Assembly (NCBI RefSeq): GCF_904846315.1
Contig: NZ_CAJHAF010000001.1
Coordinates: 372,001-436,000 of the forward strand
Direction: 5' to 3'
Length of the DNA stretch: 64,000 bases
From: Psychrobacter jeotgali
Lineage (GTDB): Bacteria > Pseudomonadota > Gammaproteobacteria > Pseudomonadales > Moraxellaceae
Shown here piece by piece: positions 10,200 to 19,877 of this stretch. The position numbers and the translations under genes were made by a program. Every line of letters begins with the position of its first letter. Position 1 is the first letter of the stretch. A model generated the notes under the pieces. That model worked only from the letters and a program-made list of their open reading frames with translations, was not told where the DNA came from and made no database searches.

Positions 10200-10236
10200 A
10201 AGCCCCTTATCTACACTAGTAGGTAAGGGGCTTTTT
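10200..10236 (+). terminator. Terminator after clpB
   Basis: AGCCCCTTA and TAAGGGGCT form the stem, followed by TTTTT. Confidence 0.9.
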
Positions 10237-10338
10237 AATTGGTAATCATAATAAGGTAGTAAGCTCTAAGCTTGACACTAGGCTGATTATATTGTTTATA
10301 TAAGTTATAGCTTATAAGCAAGTCAAAGGATGAATACT

Positions 10339-11646
10339 ATGATAAATAATAATGAAGGAAAACCCGCACCGTCGATTTTGGCGTTATCTATTATCGCCTT
10401 ACTGTTTAGTGCGTCCGCTTGTTCTAGTCCCTCAACACCATCAACTGACGATAATGTAACCGACACTCAGAGTGTATCAACTGAAACGGCTGACGCTGTT
10501 TATCAGTCTGAGTCTGCTGATGAGGCTAACGCCGCTTATAATGCTGAGTCTAAGCAGGCAACTAATGTTAAGCCGGCTTTTATGAGCAAGGCTATCGCTA
10601 GTTTCAATGAGCCGTGGGCGATGACCGCCTTACCCAAAGAGAGTAATGAGCCGTTAAAGCTGCTAGTCACCCAAAAAACCGGCGAGTTATTTATCGTGGA
10701 CACCGTCACAGCAGCTAAAACCCCTATTAAGGGTGTTCCTAAAGTTGGCTATGGCGGGCAAGGGGGCTTAGGAGATATTATCTTAGCACCAGATTTTGCC
10801 ACTAGCGGCTCTATATACCTAAGCTACGTTGAGGCTGGTACCGCAAGTGAGCGCAATAAATATGGGGCCAAAGTCGTTGAGGCTAAGCTCTCAGGCTTAG
10901 ATACCGCTACGCCCACGCTACAAGCTATCACGCCTATTTGGCAGCAGAATAAAAAGTACGGAGGTCAAGGGCACTATAGTCATCGCTTGCTATTTTCACC
11001 TGATGGCCGTTATCTGTATATCAGCTCGGGCGACCGCCAACAAAAAGATCCAGCCCAAGATATGGATGTCAACTTAGGTAAAATCATTCGCCTGTATCCA
11101 GATGGTTCTATTCCTAATGATAATCCATTCTATACGCGCGCTGATGATATCAAGTCCCAGTTTTGGAGCGTAGGCCATCGTAATGTGCTGGGTATGACCT
11201 TTGATAATGCTGATAGACTTTGGGCGATTGAGATGGGGCCTAGAGGCGGTGATGAGTTCAATTTAATTAAAAAAGGTAATAATTATGGTTGGCCTATAGT
11301 CTCTAACGGGCGTAACTATTCTGGCACTGATATCCCTGATCATGATACCCGTCCTGAGTTTGAAGCGCCCAAGATTACTTGGACACCCGTAATATCGCCT
11401 TCTTTTATAAACATCTATACTGCTGGCAGCCATAATGACTTTCCAGCATGGCAAGGAGATGCGCTGCTAAGCGGTCTGTCGTCTCAAGCATTAGTCGTAG
11501 TCAGTATCAATGAAGACGGCAGTGCAGCAGAGCGCTATCGCTATGATATGGGTGCCCGTATTCGCAGTGTATTAGCCATTGATGGGCAGGTTTGGCTACT
11601 AGAAGACGGTAAAGATGCTCGGTTATTGCAGCTAGTGCCTGAGTAA
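10339..11646 (+). CDS. PQQ-dependent sugar dehydrogenase-like lipoprotein (GSDH family)
   Basis: A soluble aldose sugar dehydrogenase-type beta-propeller, expected in the periplasm anchored by a lipid. The N-terminus has a hydrophobic segment ending in SASAC, an imperfect lipobox, followed by a Ser/Thr/Asp-rich tether to about residue 70. The propeller shows NEPWAM (substrate loop), GHYSHRLLFSPDGRYLYISSGDR, VGHRNVLGM and EMGPRGGDEFNLIKKGNNYGWP, all typical of the YliI/GdhB family. PQQ and calcium binding are family knowledge. The ATG at 10339 is preferred over 10330 because AAAGGA sits 8 bases before it. The natural sugar is unknown. Confidence 0.85.
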   Translation: MINNNEGKPAPSILALSIIALLFSASACSSPSTPSTDDNVTDTQSVSTETADAVYQSESADEANAAYNAESKQATNVKPAFMSKAIASFNEPWAMTALPKESNEPLKLLVTQKTGELFIVDTVTAAKTPIKGVPKVGYGGQGGLGDIILAPDFATSGSIYLSYVEAGTASERNKYGAKVVEAKLSGLDTATPTLQAITPIWQQNKKYGGQGHYSHRLLFSPDGRYLYISSGDRQQKDPAQDMDVNLGKIIRLYPDGSIPNDNPFYTRADDIKSQFWSVGHRNVLGMTFDNADRLWAIEMGPRGGDEFNLIKKGNNYGWPIVSNGRNYSGTDIPDHDTRPEFEAPKITWTPVISPSFINIYTAGSHNDFPAWQGDALLSGLSSQALVVVSINEDGSAAERYRYDMGARIRSVLAIDGQVWLLEDGKDARLLQLVPE

Positions 11647-11775
11647 GTGCAATTAATCCCTGAATGAGTGTAGATAGCCTAAGCAATTCTTAGCCTTGAT
11701 CTTATATATTAATATAACCATAGTATCACTAAGGATTATAACGCTGTAGCCAATTGATAAAAAATGGTTAGTTTG

Positions 11776-11795
11776 TTAAGGTAGCGCTACCTTAA
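11776..11795. promoter_or_regulatory. 20-base perfect palindrome upstream of BCCT transporter 1
   Basis: TTAAGGTAGCGCTACCTTAA is self-complementary and lies 17 bases before the start codon. The half-site TTGTTAAGGTA recurs at 13642-13652 ahead of transporter 2, and an inverted TACCTT lies at 15492-15497 ahead of transporter 3. It is a candidate operator; the regulator is unknown. Confidence 0.55.
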
Positions 11796-11812
11796 ATTAT
11801 GAGATTTTATAC

Positions 11813-13462
11813 ATGAATGATGTGAAAGTAGGTAGATTAGGCCCTTTTCCTAGGGTAAATAAACCCGTTTTTATTACGTCGGGCATTCTGATCGTTGGTT
11901 TCATTATTTTTGGGGCATTTTTCACCGAAACCGCAGGAGCACTTTTTGAGTTTCTGCAAAGCTTTATTACCAAGAATTTTGGCTGGCTATTTATCATCTT
12001 AGTGAACATTGCACTAGTTTTCTGTATTTATCTAGCAATGAGTCGTTATGGCGATATTCGTTTAGGGAAGCAGACCGAACAACCGCAGTACCCTTTGTTC
12101 TCATGGATTGCAATGTTGTTCTCAGCCGGCATTGGTATTGGGTTAGTATATTGGGGAACGGCTGAGCCTTTATATCATTTTATGGCGCCACCACTGGGTG
12201 AGGGAGAGACCGTAGAAGCCGCTAAACAAGCTATGAACTTCTCTTTTCTGCATTGGGGGCTCCATGCTTGGGCCATTTATACCATAGTTGCTCTATCATT
12301 GGCTTACTTTCATTTCCGCCGCGGTTTACCACTCTCTATCCGTTCGACCCTGTATCCTATATTAGGTCAAAGGATCTATGGTAAATGGGGGCATACTGTC
12401 GATATCTTGGCGGTATTCGGTACGATGTTTGGGGTAGTGACCTCGCTAGGACTTGGGGTGATGCAGATCAACTCAGGTCTGGAGAATTTATTTGGTATAC
12501 CCAATACGGTGTTGGTGCAGTTTGCTATCATTGCTTTTGTAACCGCACTAGCTTGTGGTTCACTGATGCTCGGTCTTGATAAAGGCATTAAACGCTTAAG
12601 TGACATCAATATGGGCTTTACCGGGGTGTTATTAGCTTTTATGGTCATTTTAGGACCGACATTGTTTATCTTTGATAGTTTTATTGAGAATATGGGGAAC
12701 TATCTAGCGGCCATTGTACCTTTGTCCTCATGGGGTGAGTCTTATAGTAATACCGATTGGCAAGGCGCTTGGACGATATTTTACTGGGCGTGGTGGGTTA
12801 GTTGGTCGCCATTTGTCGGAGTGTTTATTGCCCGTATCAGTCGTGGTCGTACTATTCGTGAGTTTACCCTTGGGGTGCTGCTCATTCCAATGACCATTCT
12901 GTTTTTCTGGTTCACTACCTTTGGCGGTTCTGCTATCAATATGGAGCTACTGGCCAGTATGAGTCCTGAGCTGGCAAGTCCAGGGCTGGTTGAGGCGGTA
13001 CGAGCAGACACCGGTAGCGCTATCTTTAAACTGGTTGAATATTACCCCTTTACCCAAGCCATTACTTTGCTAATTGTAGTAATGATTGTGCTGTGGTTTG
13101 TGACTTCATCGGACTCCGCTAGCTTCGTCATCGATATGCTAACCGCTGGCGGCGATACCAACCCGCCTAAGATTCAGCGTCTATTTTGGGCGATCATGCA
13201 GGGATTAATTGCCGCTATCTTATTGGCAGCTGGTGGTTTATCAGCGCTACAAGCTGCTGCCATTGTCGCAGGACTACCTTTTGCACTAGTAATATTTGTG
13301 ATGATGTACGCACTTTTGCGCGGACTGAGTCGAGATCGCTTGATTCTATATCGAGCTAAGCAGCACTTTATTACTGAAGAGTCTGCTGATCACAACTCGG
13401 CTGATGAGTTCGTTGACGAGCATCTGTTAAAGGGGCCACCAAAGATTGTCAAAGGGGATTAA
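11813..13462 (+). CDS. BCCT family transporter, copy 1
   Basis: A 549-residue secondary transporter of the betaine/choline/carnitine family with about 12 membrane helices in the inner membrane. The signature runs through IFYWAWWVSWSPFVGVFIARISRGRTIREF, and the Gly-rich helix 3 motif is MLFSAGIGIGLVYWGTAEPLYH. The C-terminal tail (ITEESADHNSADEF) is short, so osmosensing of the BetP type is not evident. The first of three tandem paralogs (with 13680 and 15532) that share the N-terminal VGRLGPFPRVNKPVF signature. Likely substrates are quaternary ammonium compatible solutes; the exact one is not readable. Confidence 0.93.
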   Translation: MNDVKVGRLGPFPRVNKPVFITSGILIVGFIIFGAFFTETAGALFEFLQSFITKNFGWLFIILVNIALVFCIYLAMSRYGDIRLGKQTEQPQYPLFSWIAMLFSAGIGIGLVYWGTAEPLYHFMAPPLGEGETVEAAKQAMNFSFLHWGLHAWAIYTIVALSLAYFHFRRGLPLSIRSTLYPILGQRIYGKWGHTVDILAVFGTMFGVVTSLGLGVMQINSGLENLFGIPNTVLVQFAIIAFVTALACGSLMLGLDKGIKRLSDINMGFTGVLLAFMVILGPTLFIFDSFIENMGNYLAAIVPLSSWGESYSNTDWQGAWTIFYWAWWVSWSPFVGVFIARISRGRTIREFTLGVLLIPMTILFFWFTTFGGSAINMELLASMSPELASPGLVEAVRADTGSAIFKLVEYYPFTQAITLLIVVMIVLWFVTSSDSASFVIDMLTAGGDTNPPKIQRLFWAIMQGLIAAILLAAGGLSALQAAAIVAGLPFALVIFVMMYALLRGLSRDRLILYRAKQHFITEESADHNSADEFVDEHLLKGPPKIVKGD

Positions 13463-13497
13463 GCTAAGGCGTATCCTAATATCATAGATTGAATCAA

Positions 13498-13527
13498 AGC
13501 CCCATTCATAATGAATGGGGCTTTTTT
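13498..13527 (+). terminator. Terminator after BCCT copy 1
   Basis: AGCCCCATTCAT and ATGAATGGGGCT pair and are followed by six T. Confidence 0.92.
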
Positions 13528-13679
13528 AATAATTTTTAGAAATGGATATCAGCTTAAGTGATAACTTAAATCGATGAATAACTCTATACTGTTAACTTTT
13601 ATTTAAACTGAGACATATTAAATTGATAATCGGGTAACATCTTGTTAAGGTAACAGCCCCTCAGATATCGGATAATATA

Positions 13680-15308
13680 ATGAGTAAACTCAAAATTGGC
13701 CGCTTAGGGCCTTTTCCAAGGGTAAATAAACCTGTGTTTATTGCCTCAGTAGTGCTAATTGTTGGTTTTATCATCTTCGGTGCCTTATTCCAAGAATTAG
13801 CAAATACTGTGTTTAGTGACGCACAAGCGTTTATTACTAAGCGCTTTGGCTGGCTATTTATTATCTTGATGAATGTGGCCGTGGTGTCATGTTTGTATTT
13901 AATATTTAGTAGATACGGTGATATTCGTTTAGGTCATCAGACTGAAACTCCACAATATAGCTTACCCTCTTGGATTGGGATGTTGTTCTCAGCCGGTATT
14001 GGTATTGGTATCATGTATTGGGGTACGGCTGAACCTGTTTATCACTTTATGGCGCCGCCGCTTGGTGATGCAGAGACTGTAGAAGCCGCCAAGCAAGCTA
14101 TGAATATCTCCTTCTTACATTATGGAATACATGCTTGGGCCATTTATGCCATTGTGGCTTTGTCATTAGCTTACTTTCACTTCCGCCGTGGTTTACCGCT
14201 TTCCATTCGCTCCAGTTTATACCCTATATTAGGTCAAAAGATCTATGGTAAATGGGGTCATACCGTCGATACATTAGCGGTATTTGGTACGATGTTTGGG
14301 GTGGTAACCACTTTAGGTTTTGGGGTTTTACAGATCAACTCAGGACTTGAGGGTCTATTTGGTTTGCCTAATACCGTCACCATGCAAGTCATTTTGATTG
14401 CTTTTATTACTATGCTAGCTTGTGGCTCGCTACTCATGGGGCTGGATAAAGGTATCAAACGTTTAAGTGATATTAATATTCTGCTGACGTTTTTGCTATT
14501 AGGCTTTGCCTTTATCATGGGCCCTACCCAGTATATTATGGATAGTTTGGTTGAAAACACCGGTAACTATCTACAAAATATTGTGCAATTGGGTTTTTGG
14601 AATGAAGCTTATAGTAAAACGGATTGGCAAGCGTCATGGACGATATTCTATTGGGCATGGTGGATCAGCTGGTCACCATTTGTAGGGGTTTTTATTGCCC
14701 GTATTAGCCGTGGTCGTACGATTCGTGAGTTTTTGTTGGGTGTGCTATTTATACCTATGATTATTCTATTTTTCTGGTTCACCACCTTTGGCGGTGTAGC
14801 GGTAAATATGGAATTGATTGGTAATCCTGGATTTATTGAAGTCGTACAGAACGATTATGGTAGTGCTATCTTTAAACTGATGGAGTTTTATCCGTTTACT
14901 AAAGCCACTACGATGTTGATCGTTATCATGATTGTATTGTGGTTTGTAACTTCGTCAGACTCAGCGAGCTTCGTCATCGATATGTTGACTTCAGGTGGCG
15001 ACACTAATCCACCGAAGATTCAGCGTTTATTCTGGGCTATTACCCAAGGTTTCGTTGCTGCCATCCTGTTAGCAGCCGGTGGTTTAGGAGCCTTGCAAGC
15101 AGCAGCAATTGTGGCAGGATTTCCCTTTGCTATTGTTGTATTCGTTATGATATACGCGATGATGCGAGGCTTTAGCCGTGATAGGTTGATATTGTACCGT
15201 GCCGAACAGCGCTTCATTACCGATGAATCAGTAGAGCATAATACCGCTAATGAGTTCGTTGATGAAAGCTTACTAAAAGGGCCTCCTGAGATTGCCAAAG
15301 GTGATTGA
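13680..15308 (+). CDS. BCCT family transporter, copy 2
   Basis: A 542-residue paralog of the preceding transporter, with the same about 12 helices, the Trp-rich IFYWAWWISWSPFVGVFIARISRGRTIREF segment and the Gly-rich MLFSAGIGIGIMYWGTAEPVYH motif. A short deletion replaces the SMSPELASPGLVEAV loop of copies 1 and 3 with NPGFIEVVQND in the region after helix 8, which could alter the external gate. The start ATG follows a weak ribosome site. It has its own terminator at 15365 and a TTGTTAAGGTA element 28 bases upstream, so it appears monocistronic. Confidence 0.93.
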   Translation: MSKLKIGRLGPFPRVNKPVFIASVVLIVGFIIFGALFQELANTVFSDAQAFITKRFGWLFIILMNVAVVSCLYLIFSRYGDIRLGHQTETPQYSLPSWIGMLFSAGIGIGIMYWGTAEPVYHFMAPPLGDAETVEAAKQAMNISFLHYGIHAWAIYAIVALSLAYFHFRRGLPLSIRSSLYPILGQKIYGKWGHTVDTLAVFGTMFGVVTTLGFGVLQINSGLEGLFGLPNTVTMQVILIAFITMLACGSLLMGLDKGIKRLSDINILLTFLLLGFAFIMGPTQYIMDSLVENTGNYLQNIVQLGFWNEAYSKTDWQASWTIFYWAWWISWSPFVGVFIARISRGRTIREFLLGVLFIPMIILFFWFTTFGGVAVNMELIGNPGFIEVVQNDYGSAIFKLMEFYPFTKATTMLIVIMIVLWFVTSSDSASFVIDMLTSGGDTNPPKIQRLFWAITQGFVAAILLAAGGLGALQAAAIVAGFPFAIVVFVMIYAMMRGFSRDRLILYRAEQRFITDESVEHNTANEFVDESLLKGPPEIAKGD

Positions 15309-15364
15309 TCTAAACAAACTCAAGCCACAGTATTAAAGATATCATCAATAATATTACTCAATCC

Positions 15365-15396
15365 AAGCTCCAGTTTACTAGTAAACTGGAGCTTTT
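15365..15396 (+). terminator. Terminator after BCCT copy 2
   Basis: A 14-base perfect stem (AAGCTCCAGTTTAC and its complement around TA) followed by TTTT; strong and symmetric. Confidence 0.92.
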
Positions 15397-15531
15397 AAAT
15401 TAAGTCAGTTTGTCAAAAAACATGCTAAAACTTTTGTAATTTTTTATATTTCAACAATAGTCAGGAGCATATTGATTTGATAAATTGATAATACCTTGAT
15501 ATGGTTACGCTATTTTGTTTTAGGAAAGTCT

Positions 15532-17190
15532 ATGGATCACGTTAAAGTTGGTAGAGTGGGCCCTTTTCCGCGGGTAAGTAAACCGGTATTTTTGACCTCA
15601 ACGATTTTAATTCTGGCGTTTATTATTTTTGGGGCGCTATTTAATGCGCAAGCAGAAATCGTTTTTGGTCAGGCCAAGGAGTTTGTATCTCTGCGTTTTG
15701 GTTGGTTCTTCATTCTAGTAATTAATGCCACCGTGTTGATGAGCATCTACATGATATTTAGCCGCTATGGCGATATCAGGCTAGGTCATCAGACAGAAAA
15801 GCCTGAGTACAATCTGATTTCTTGGATTGGTATGCTGTTTTCGGCAGGTATTGGTATTGGACTGTTATATTGGGGTACAGCGGAGCCGCTTTATCACTAT
15901 ATGGCGCCGCCGCTAGGGGCCGGAGAGACCGTAGAGTCTGCTAAGCTGGCGATGAATATCTCCTTCTTGCATTATGGTTTCCATGTATGGGCACTTTACG
16001 GCATGGTAGCTTTGGCATTAGCGTATTTCCATTATCGCCGTGGTCTGCCATTAGCTATCCGCTCCACGCTCTATCCTTTATTAGGTAAAAAGATATACGG
16101 CGGCTGGGGTCACACCGTTGATACTTTAGCGGTATTTGGCACTATGTTCGGGGTGGTCACCACCTTAGGTCTTGGGGTGTTGCAAATCAACTCTGGTCTT
16201 GAGAGCTTGTTCGGTATTCCTAATAACATTAGCGTACAGATTATCTTAATCATTGTTATTACCATACTAGCGGGCATGTCGCTATTCTTAGGACTGGATA
16301 AAGGTATTAAGCGTTTAAGTGATATCAATATCTTTTTGACCATTGTGCTCTTGAGCTTTGTGATTATATTAGGGCCTACCCAGTTTATCTTTAACAGCTT
16401 TATTGAGAATATCGGTAATTATCTGCATCAAGTTATACCTCTAGGCTTCTGGACTGAGTCTTATGAGGGTCAAGAGAACTGGCAGGCATCATGGACGATT
16501 TTCTATTGGGCTTGGTGGATTAGCTGGTCGCCGTTTGTTGGGGTGTTTGTCGCTCGTATCTCCCGTGGCCGTACTATCCGTGAATTTACCCTAGGGGTGC
16601 TACTAATCCCAGTAGCGATTTTATTCTTATGGTTTACTGCTTTTGGCGGTTCAGCGGTTCATATGGAGCTGTTATCGGTTCTTGATCCTAGTATCGCCAG
16701 CCCTGGGCTAGTTGAAGCGGTTAGCGCCGATACCGGTAGTGCTATCTTTAAGCTAATGGAAACTTATCCTTTTACTGCCGCTGTGAATTTACTGATTGTA
16801 CTGATGATCGTATTGTGGTTTGTAACCTCATCAGATTCAGCCAGTTTTGTGATTGATATGCTGACCTCAGGTGGTGATACAGATCCACCAAAGATTCAGC
16901 GTTTATTCTGGGCAGGTACTGAAGGCGTTATCGCGGCAGTACTACTTGCAGCTGGTGGTTTGAGCGCCTTGCAAGCAGCCTCTATCGTCTCAGGTCTACC
17001 GTTTGCGGTGGTGATATTAGTGATGATGTATTCATTACTACGGGGCTTGAGCCGAGATCATCTGATTCTATATCGTCAGCAGCAGTGGTTTATCACTGAA
17101 GAATCAGCTGAACATAACTCCGCAAATCAGTTTGCTGATGAAGAGTTGCTCAAAGGACCGCCCGAAATTGTGGTAAAAGTTGAAGAGTAG
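15532..17190 (+). CDS. BCCT family transporter, copy 3
   Basis: A 552-residue paralog of the two upstream transporters with the same motifs (MLFSAGIGIGLLYWGTAEPLYHY, IFYWAWWISWSPFVGVFVARISRGRTIREF). The start was set at ATG 15532 because AGGAAAG lies just before it and the MDHVKVGRVGPFPRV start aligns with the N-termini of the other two copies; a longer TTG-initiated frame from 15496 adds twelve unaligned residues. An AATTGATA motif upstream is shared with the other two promoters. The three genes likely arose by tandem duplication and then specialised in substrate or regulation. Confidence 0.93.
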   Translation: MDHVKVGRVGPFPRVSKPVFLTSTILILAFIIFGALFNAQAEIVFGQAKEFVSLRFGWFFILVINATVLMSIYMIFSRYGDIRLGHQTEKPEYNLISWIGMLFSAGIGIGLLYWGTAEPLYHYMAPPLGAGETVESAKLAMNISFLHYGFHVWALYGMVALALAYFHYRRGLPLAIRSTLYPLLGKKIYGGWGHTVDTLAVFGTMFGVVTTLGLGVLQINSGLESLFGIPNNISVQIILIIVITILAGMSLFLGLDKGIKRLSDINIFLTIVLLSFVIILGPTQFIFNSFIENIGNYLHQVIPLGFWTESYEGQENWQASWTIFYWAWWISWSPFVGVFVARISRGRTIREFTLGVLLIPVAILFLWFTAFGGSAVHMELLSVLDPSIASPGLVEAVSADTGSAIFKLMETYPFTAAVNLLIVLMIVLWFVTSSDSASFVIDMLTSGGDTDPPKIQRLFWAGTEGVIAAVLLAAGGLSALQAASIVSGLPFAVVILVMMYSLLRGLSRDHLILYRQQQWFITEESAEHNSANQFADEELLKGPPEIVVKVEE

Positions 17191-17228
17191 AGAGTAGCTT
17201 TTCAATCATTAAAATATATTGTGATAAT

Positions 17229-17262
17229 AAAAACCCCAGCTTAGTCATAAGCTGGGGTTTTT
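17229..17262. terminator. Bidirectional terminator between BCCT copy 3 and the DUF3144 gene
   Basis: AAAAACCCCAGCTTA and TAAGCTGGGGTTTTT form a stem with A and T runs on both sides, serving two convergent genes. Confidence 0.92.
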
Positions 17263-17330
17263 CGATCTAAAGGCTGTAATTTTGAAGATAAGCTCAAAGG
17301 CCGGTTAGAGAAGATAGTTAAAGAAAAAGT

Positions 17331-17699
17331 TTACTCAGTCGCTTGATCGTCTTTGTTAATCTGTACGTACTTATCAAAGTTCTGCGCATAGTCCGTCAAG
17401 TTATCGTTAAGCATCTGGCGGTATTGTTTAACATAAAATTCAATAATATCGTCTTTTTCTTTAGCGAAATCATCGCCTTTCACAAAGCCAATGGAAGCTA
17501 CCGAAGCACTGTAACGGGCGGCGGCGTACAGTAACGAAGCCCCGACCTGACCTGAATGCGCATCTGGTCCTAGCTGACTATTGGCAAGTTCGATGATAGC
17601 ATCAGCACGCTGATAAAACGCCTGCATTTCAGGGGTGATTTCAACCGCTGCCTCAGCATTATCATTCGCTTGGTTTTCAGGTGCATTATCTGTAGACAT
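17331..17699 (-). CDS. DUF3144 domain-containing protein
   Basis: A 122-residue acidic cytosolic protein of unknown function. After a disordered Asn/Ala/Glu-rich start (1-22) it matches the DUF3144 pattern: FYQRADAIIELAN, the GASLLYAAARYSASVAS helix and a C-terminal YVKQYRQMLNDNLTDYAQNFDKYV. It reads in the same direction as metK, whose stop is 33 bases upstream, so the two may be co-transcribed. No catalytic motif is visible. Confidence 0.8.
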   Translation of the reverse strand: MSTDNAPENQANDNAEAAVEITPEMQAFYQRADAIIELANSQLGPDAHSGQVGASLLYAAARYSASVASIGFVKGDDFAKEKDDIIEFYVKQYRQMLNDNLTDYAQNFDKYVQINKDDQATE

Positions 17700-17732
17700 A
17701 GAGTACTCCTATTTAATTATTTAAAGGTAAGA

Positions 17733-18899
17733 CTATAAACCTGCATCCGCTTTTAATATTTCAGCTTTATCGGTTTTTTCCCAAGTAAATGCGGTTTCAG
17801 AGCCTTCACGTCCAAAATGGCCAAAGGTAGCAGTCTGCTGGTACATAGGTTGTAATAGGTTTAACATCCGTGTGATACCGTAAGGACGAAGATCAAAATG
17901 GGTGCGAATCAAGCTAATGATTTTCTCATTACTGATTTTACTGGTACCAAAAGTATTAACCGAGATAGAAGTAGGTTCAGCAACGCCGATAGCATAGCTC
18001 ACTTGTACTTCACAGCGCTCTGCTAGTCCAGCGGCAACGATGTTTTTGGCGACATAACGAACGGCATAAGCGGCGCTACGATCCACTTTTGAAGGGTCTT
18101 TACCGCTAAAGGCACCGCCGCCATGACGGGCCATGCCCCCATAAGTGTCAACGATGATTTTGCGACCGGTAAGGCCTGCATCACCAACGGGGCCGCCGAT
18201 AACGAACTTGCCTGTGGGGTTAATATGATAACGTGTTCCAGCATGCAATAGATCTGCGGGCAGTACCTGCTTGATAATGTTTTCCATTACCGCTTCTTGG
18301 AGATCTTTTTGCGAGATGCTAGGATCGTGCTGGGTTGAGAGCACCACTGCATCAATGGCAGCAGGACGGTTACCTTCATATTTTAGGGTGACTTGGGCTT
18401 TGGCATCGGGGCGTAGCCACGGTAGCTCACCTGCACGGCGTAGCTCAGACTGACGCTCCATCAAGCGATGGGCAAATTCAATAGGGGCTGGCATCAGCAC
18501 CTCAGTCTCGTTACTAGCATAGCCAAACATTAAGCCCTGATCGCCTGCGCCTTGCTCCTCAGGGCTACTACGATCGACCCCCTGAGCAATTTCAGGTGAT
18601 TGCTTACCTAGCATATTGATTACTGCACAAGTCTCACCGTCAAATCCTAAGTCTGAATGATGATAGCCAATGCCATTGACGGTATCACGTACGATACGCT
18701 CAAGGTCGATATTGGCCGTAGTCGAGACTTCGCCCGCCAGTATGACTGCGCCAGTCTTGACTAAGGTTTCGCAGGCGACGCGCGCATGCAGGTCTTCACG
18801 TAGGATGGCATCAAGAATGGCATCGGAGATTTGATCGGCCATTTTATCGGGATGGCCTTCGCTGACAGATTCGGAGGTAAATAAACTATATTCACGCAT
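17733..18899 (-). CDS. metK: S-adenosylmethionine synthase
   Basis: Converts methionine and ATP to S-adenosylmethionine in the cytosol. The 388-residue length is standard. Visible signatures are the N-terminal [18 protein letters not shown] (ATP/methionine binding), the flexible-loop region around the [11 protein letters not shown] block, DQGLMFGYA, and the Gly-rich [19 protein letters not shown] phosphate motif. It ends in [10 protein letters not shown]. The gene has a 240-base leader with a long inverted repeat upstream; no known SAM riboswitch is recognisable there. Confidence 0.98.
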   Translation of the reverse strand: MREYSLFTSESVSEGHPDKMADQISDAILDAILREDLHARVACETLVKTGAVILAGEVSTTANIDLERIVRDTVNGIGYHHSDLGFDGETCAVINMLGKQSPEIAQGVDRSSPEEQGAGDQGLMFGYASNETEVLMPAPIEFAHRLMERQSELRRAGELPWLRPDAKAQVTLKYEGNRPAAIDAVVLSTQHDPSISQKDLQEAVMENIIKQVLPADLLHAGTRYHINPTGKFVIGGPVGDAGLTGRKIIVDTYGGMARHGGGAFSGKDPSKVDRSAAYAVRYVAKNIVAAGLAERCEVQVSYAIGVAEPTSISVNTFGTSKISNEKIISLIRTHFDLRPYGITRMLNLLQPMYQQTATFGHFGREGSETAFTWEKTDKAEILKADAGL

Positions 18900-18968
18900 A
18901 GTGGGATCGCTTAATTGCAGGGATTGTGATTAATGTAATCGACAATGCAGTCATTATTAGAGGTTGTT

Positions 18969-19047
18969 ACCTGACTCTCAACAGCTTAATTTTATGGGGA
19001 TCTTTCACCCAGATTTAACTTACGCAAAACTTGGTTGAGAGTTAGGT
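18969..19047. other. Long-arm inverted repeat between metK and nth
   Basis: ACCTGACTCTCAAC (18969-18982) and GTTGAGAGTTAGGT (19034-19047) pair at 13 of 14 positions. On the plus strand the right arm is followed by CTTTTTT. On the minus strand it would fold in the metK leader, or end nth transcription from the right. Its role is uncertain. Confidence 0.5.
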
Positions 19048-19143
19048 CTTTTTTGTAAAAATAAGAGTTAAAAAGTGAGCATATCTTACCGTGAATTGCG
19101 GCAAAACTCTAGCGCTGGATAGTACTGAGAAGTATGTGCGCCT

Positions 19144-19839
19144 CTACAACTCCAAAAACTTGGCTTTATCCTTGAACATACACTCTTCATATACTGGACA
19201 AGCACCGCATTTAGGCGTTCGTGCCTGACAAGTATAGCGCCCGTGTAGAATTAGGTAATGATGCGCATCCAGTATCAAATCCTCTGGAATGCGCTCAACC
19301 AGCTTTTGCTCGACGAGACGGACATTTTTGCCAGTAGCCAGCCCAGTACGATTACCGACTCGAAAGATATGAGTATCGACTGCCATAGTCGGCTGCCCAA
19401 AAGCGGTATTTAACACCACGTTAGCGGTTTTTCGTCCAACCCCAGCCAGCGACTCTAAATCTTTACGGTTATCAGGCACTTGACTATCAAACTTCTCAAT
19501 AAGATCACGACAGGTTTTAATCACATTTTTGGCTTTAGCGTTATATAAGCCAATATTTTTGATATAAGACTTTAGCCCTTCCTCGCCTAAAGCCAAGATT
19601 GCTTCAGGCGTATTAGCTACGGGATAAAGCTGCTGGGTAGCAATATTGACACTGACATCAGTCGCTTGAGCAGATAAAATCACCGCAATGAGCAGCTCAA
19701 AATTACTTTCATAATTGAGCTCAGTGACCGGCTCTTTGATGGTCGCCGCTAGTTTTTCAAAGAATGGGCGTACCTGACGATTGGGCATCCGCCGTGAGGG
19801 CGGGGTATCAGCTGTTTTGTGTTTGACCGTTTTACTCAT
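19144..19839 (-). CDS. nth: Endonuclease III (DNA glycosylase/AP lyase)
   Basis: Removes oxidised pyrimidines and nicks abasic sites in base-excision repair. The helix-hairpin-helix LAGVGRKTANVVLNTAFG contains the catalytic Lys and is followed by VDTHIFRV with the catalytic Asp. The C-terminal iron-sulfur loop has the exact spacing C-x6-C-x2-C-x5-C (YTCQARTPKCGACPVYEEC). At 231 residues it is slightly longer than the E. coli enzyme (211), owing to an N-terminal basic extension. It follows the RnfB-like gene by 38 bases on the same strand; the two are adjacent in many gammaproteobacteria, where nth follows the rnf/rsx operon. Confidence 0.96.
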   Translation of the reverse strand: MSKTVKHKTADTPPSRRMPNRQVRPFFEKLAATIKEPVTELNYESNFELLIAVILSAQATDVSVNIATQQLYPVANTPEAILALGEEGLKSYIKNIGLYNAKAKNVIKTCRDLIEKFDSQVPDNRKDLESLAGVGRKTANVVLNTAFGQPTMAVDTHIFRVGNRTGLATGKNVRLVEQKLVERIPEDLILDAHHYLILHGRYTCQARTPKCGACPVYEECMFKDKAKFLEL

Positions 19840-19877
19840 AGCATAAGTTCTTCAAATTATTCTTTAATATTCGACTC

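Noticed and set aside
18900..19143. Possible SAM riboswitch before metK
   Set aside because: None of the known SAM riboswitch core motifs is recognisable; only one long inverted repeat is present.
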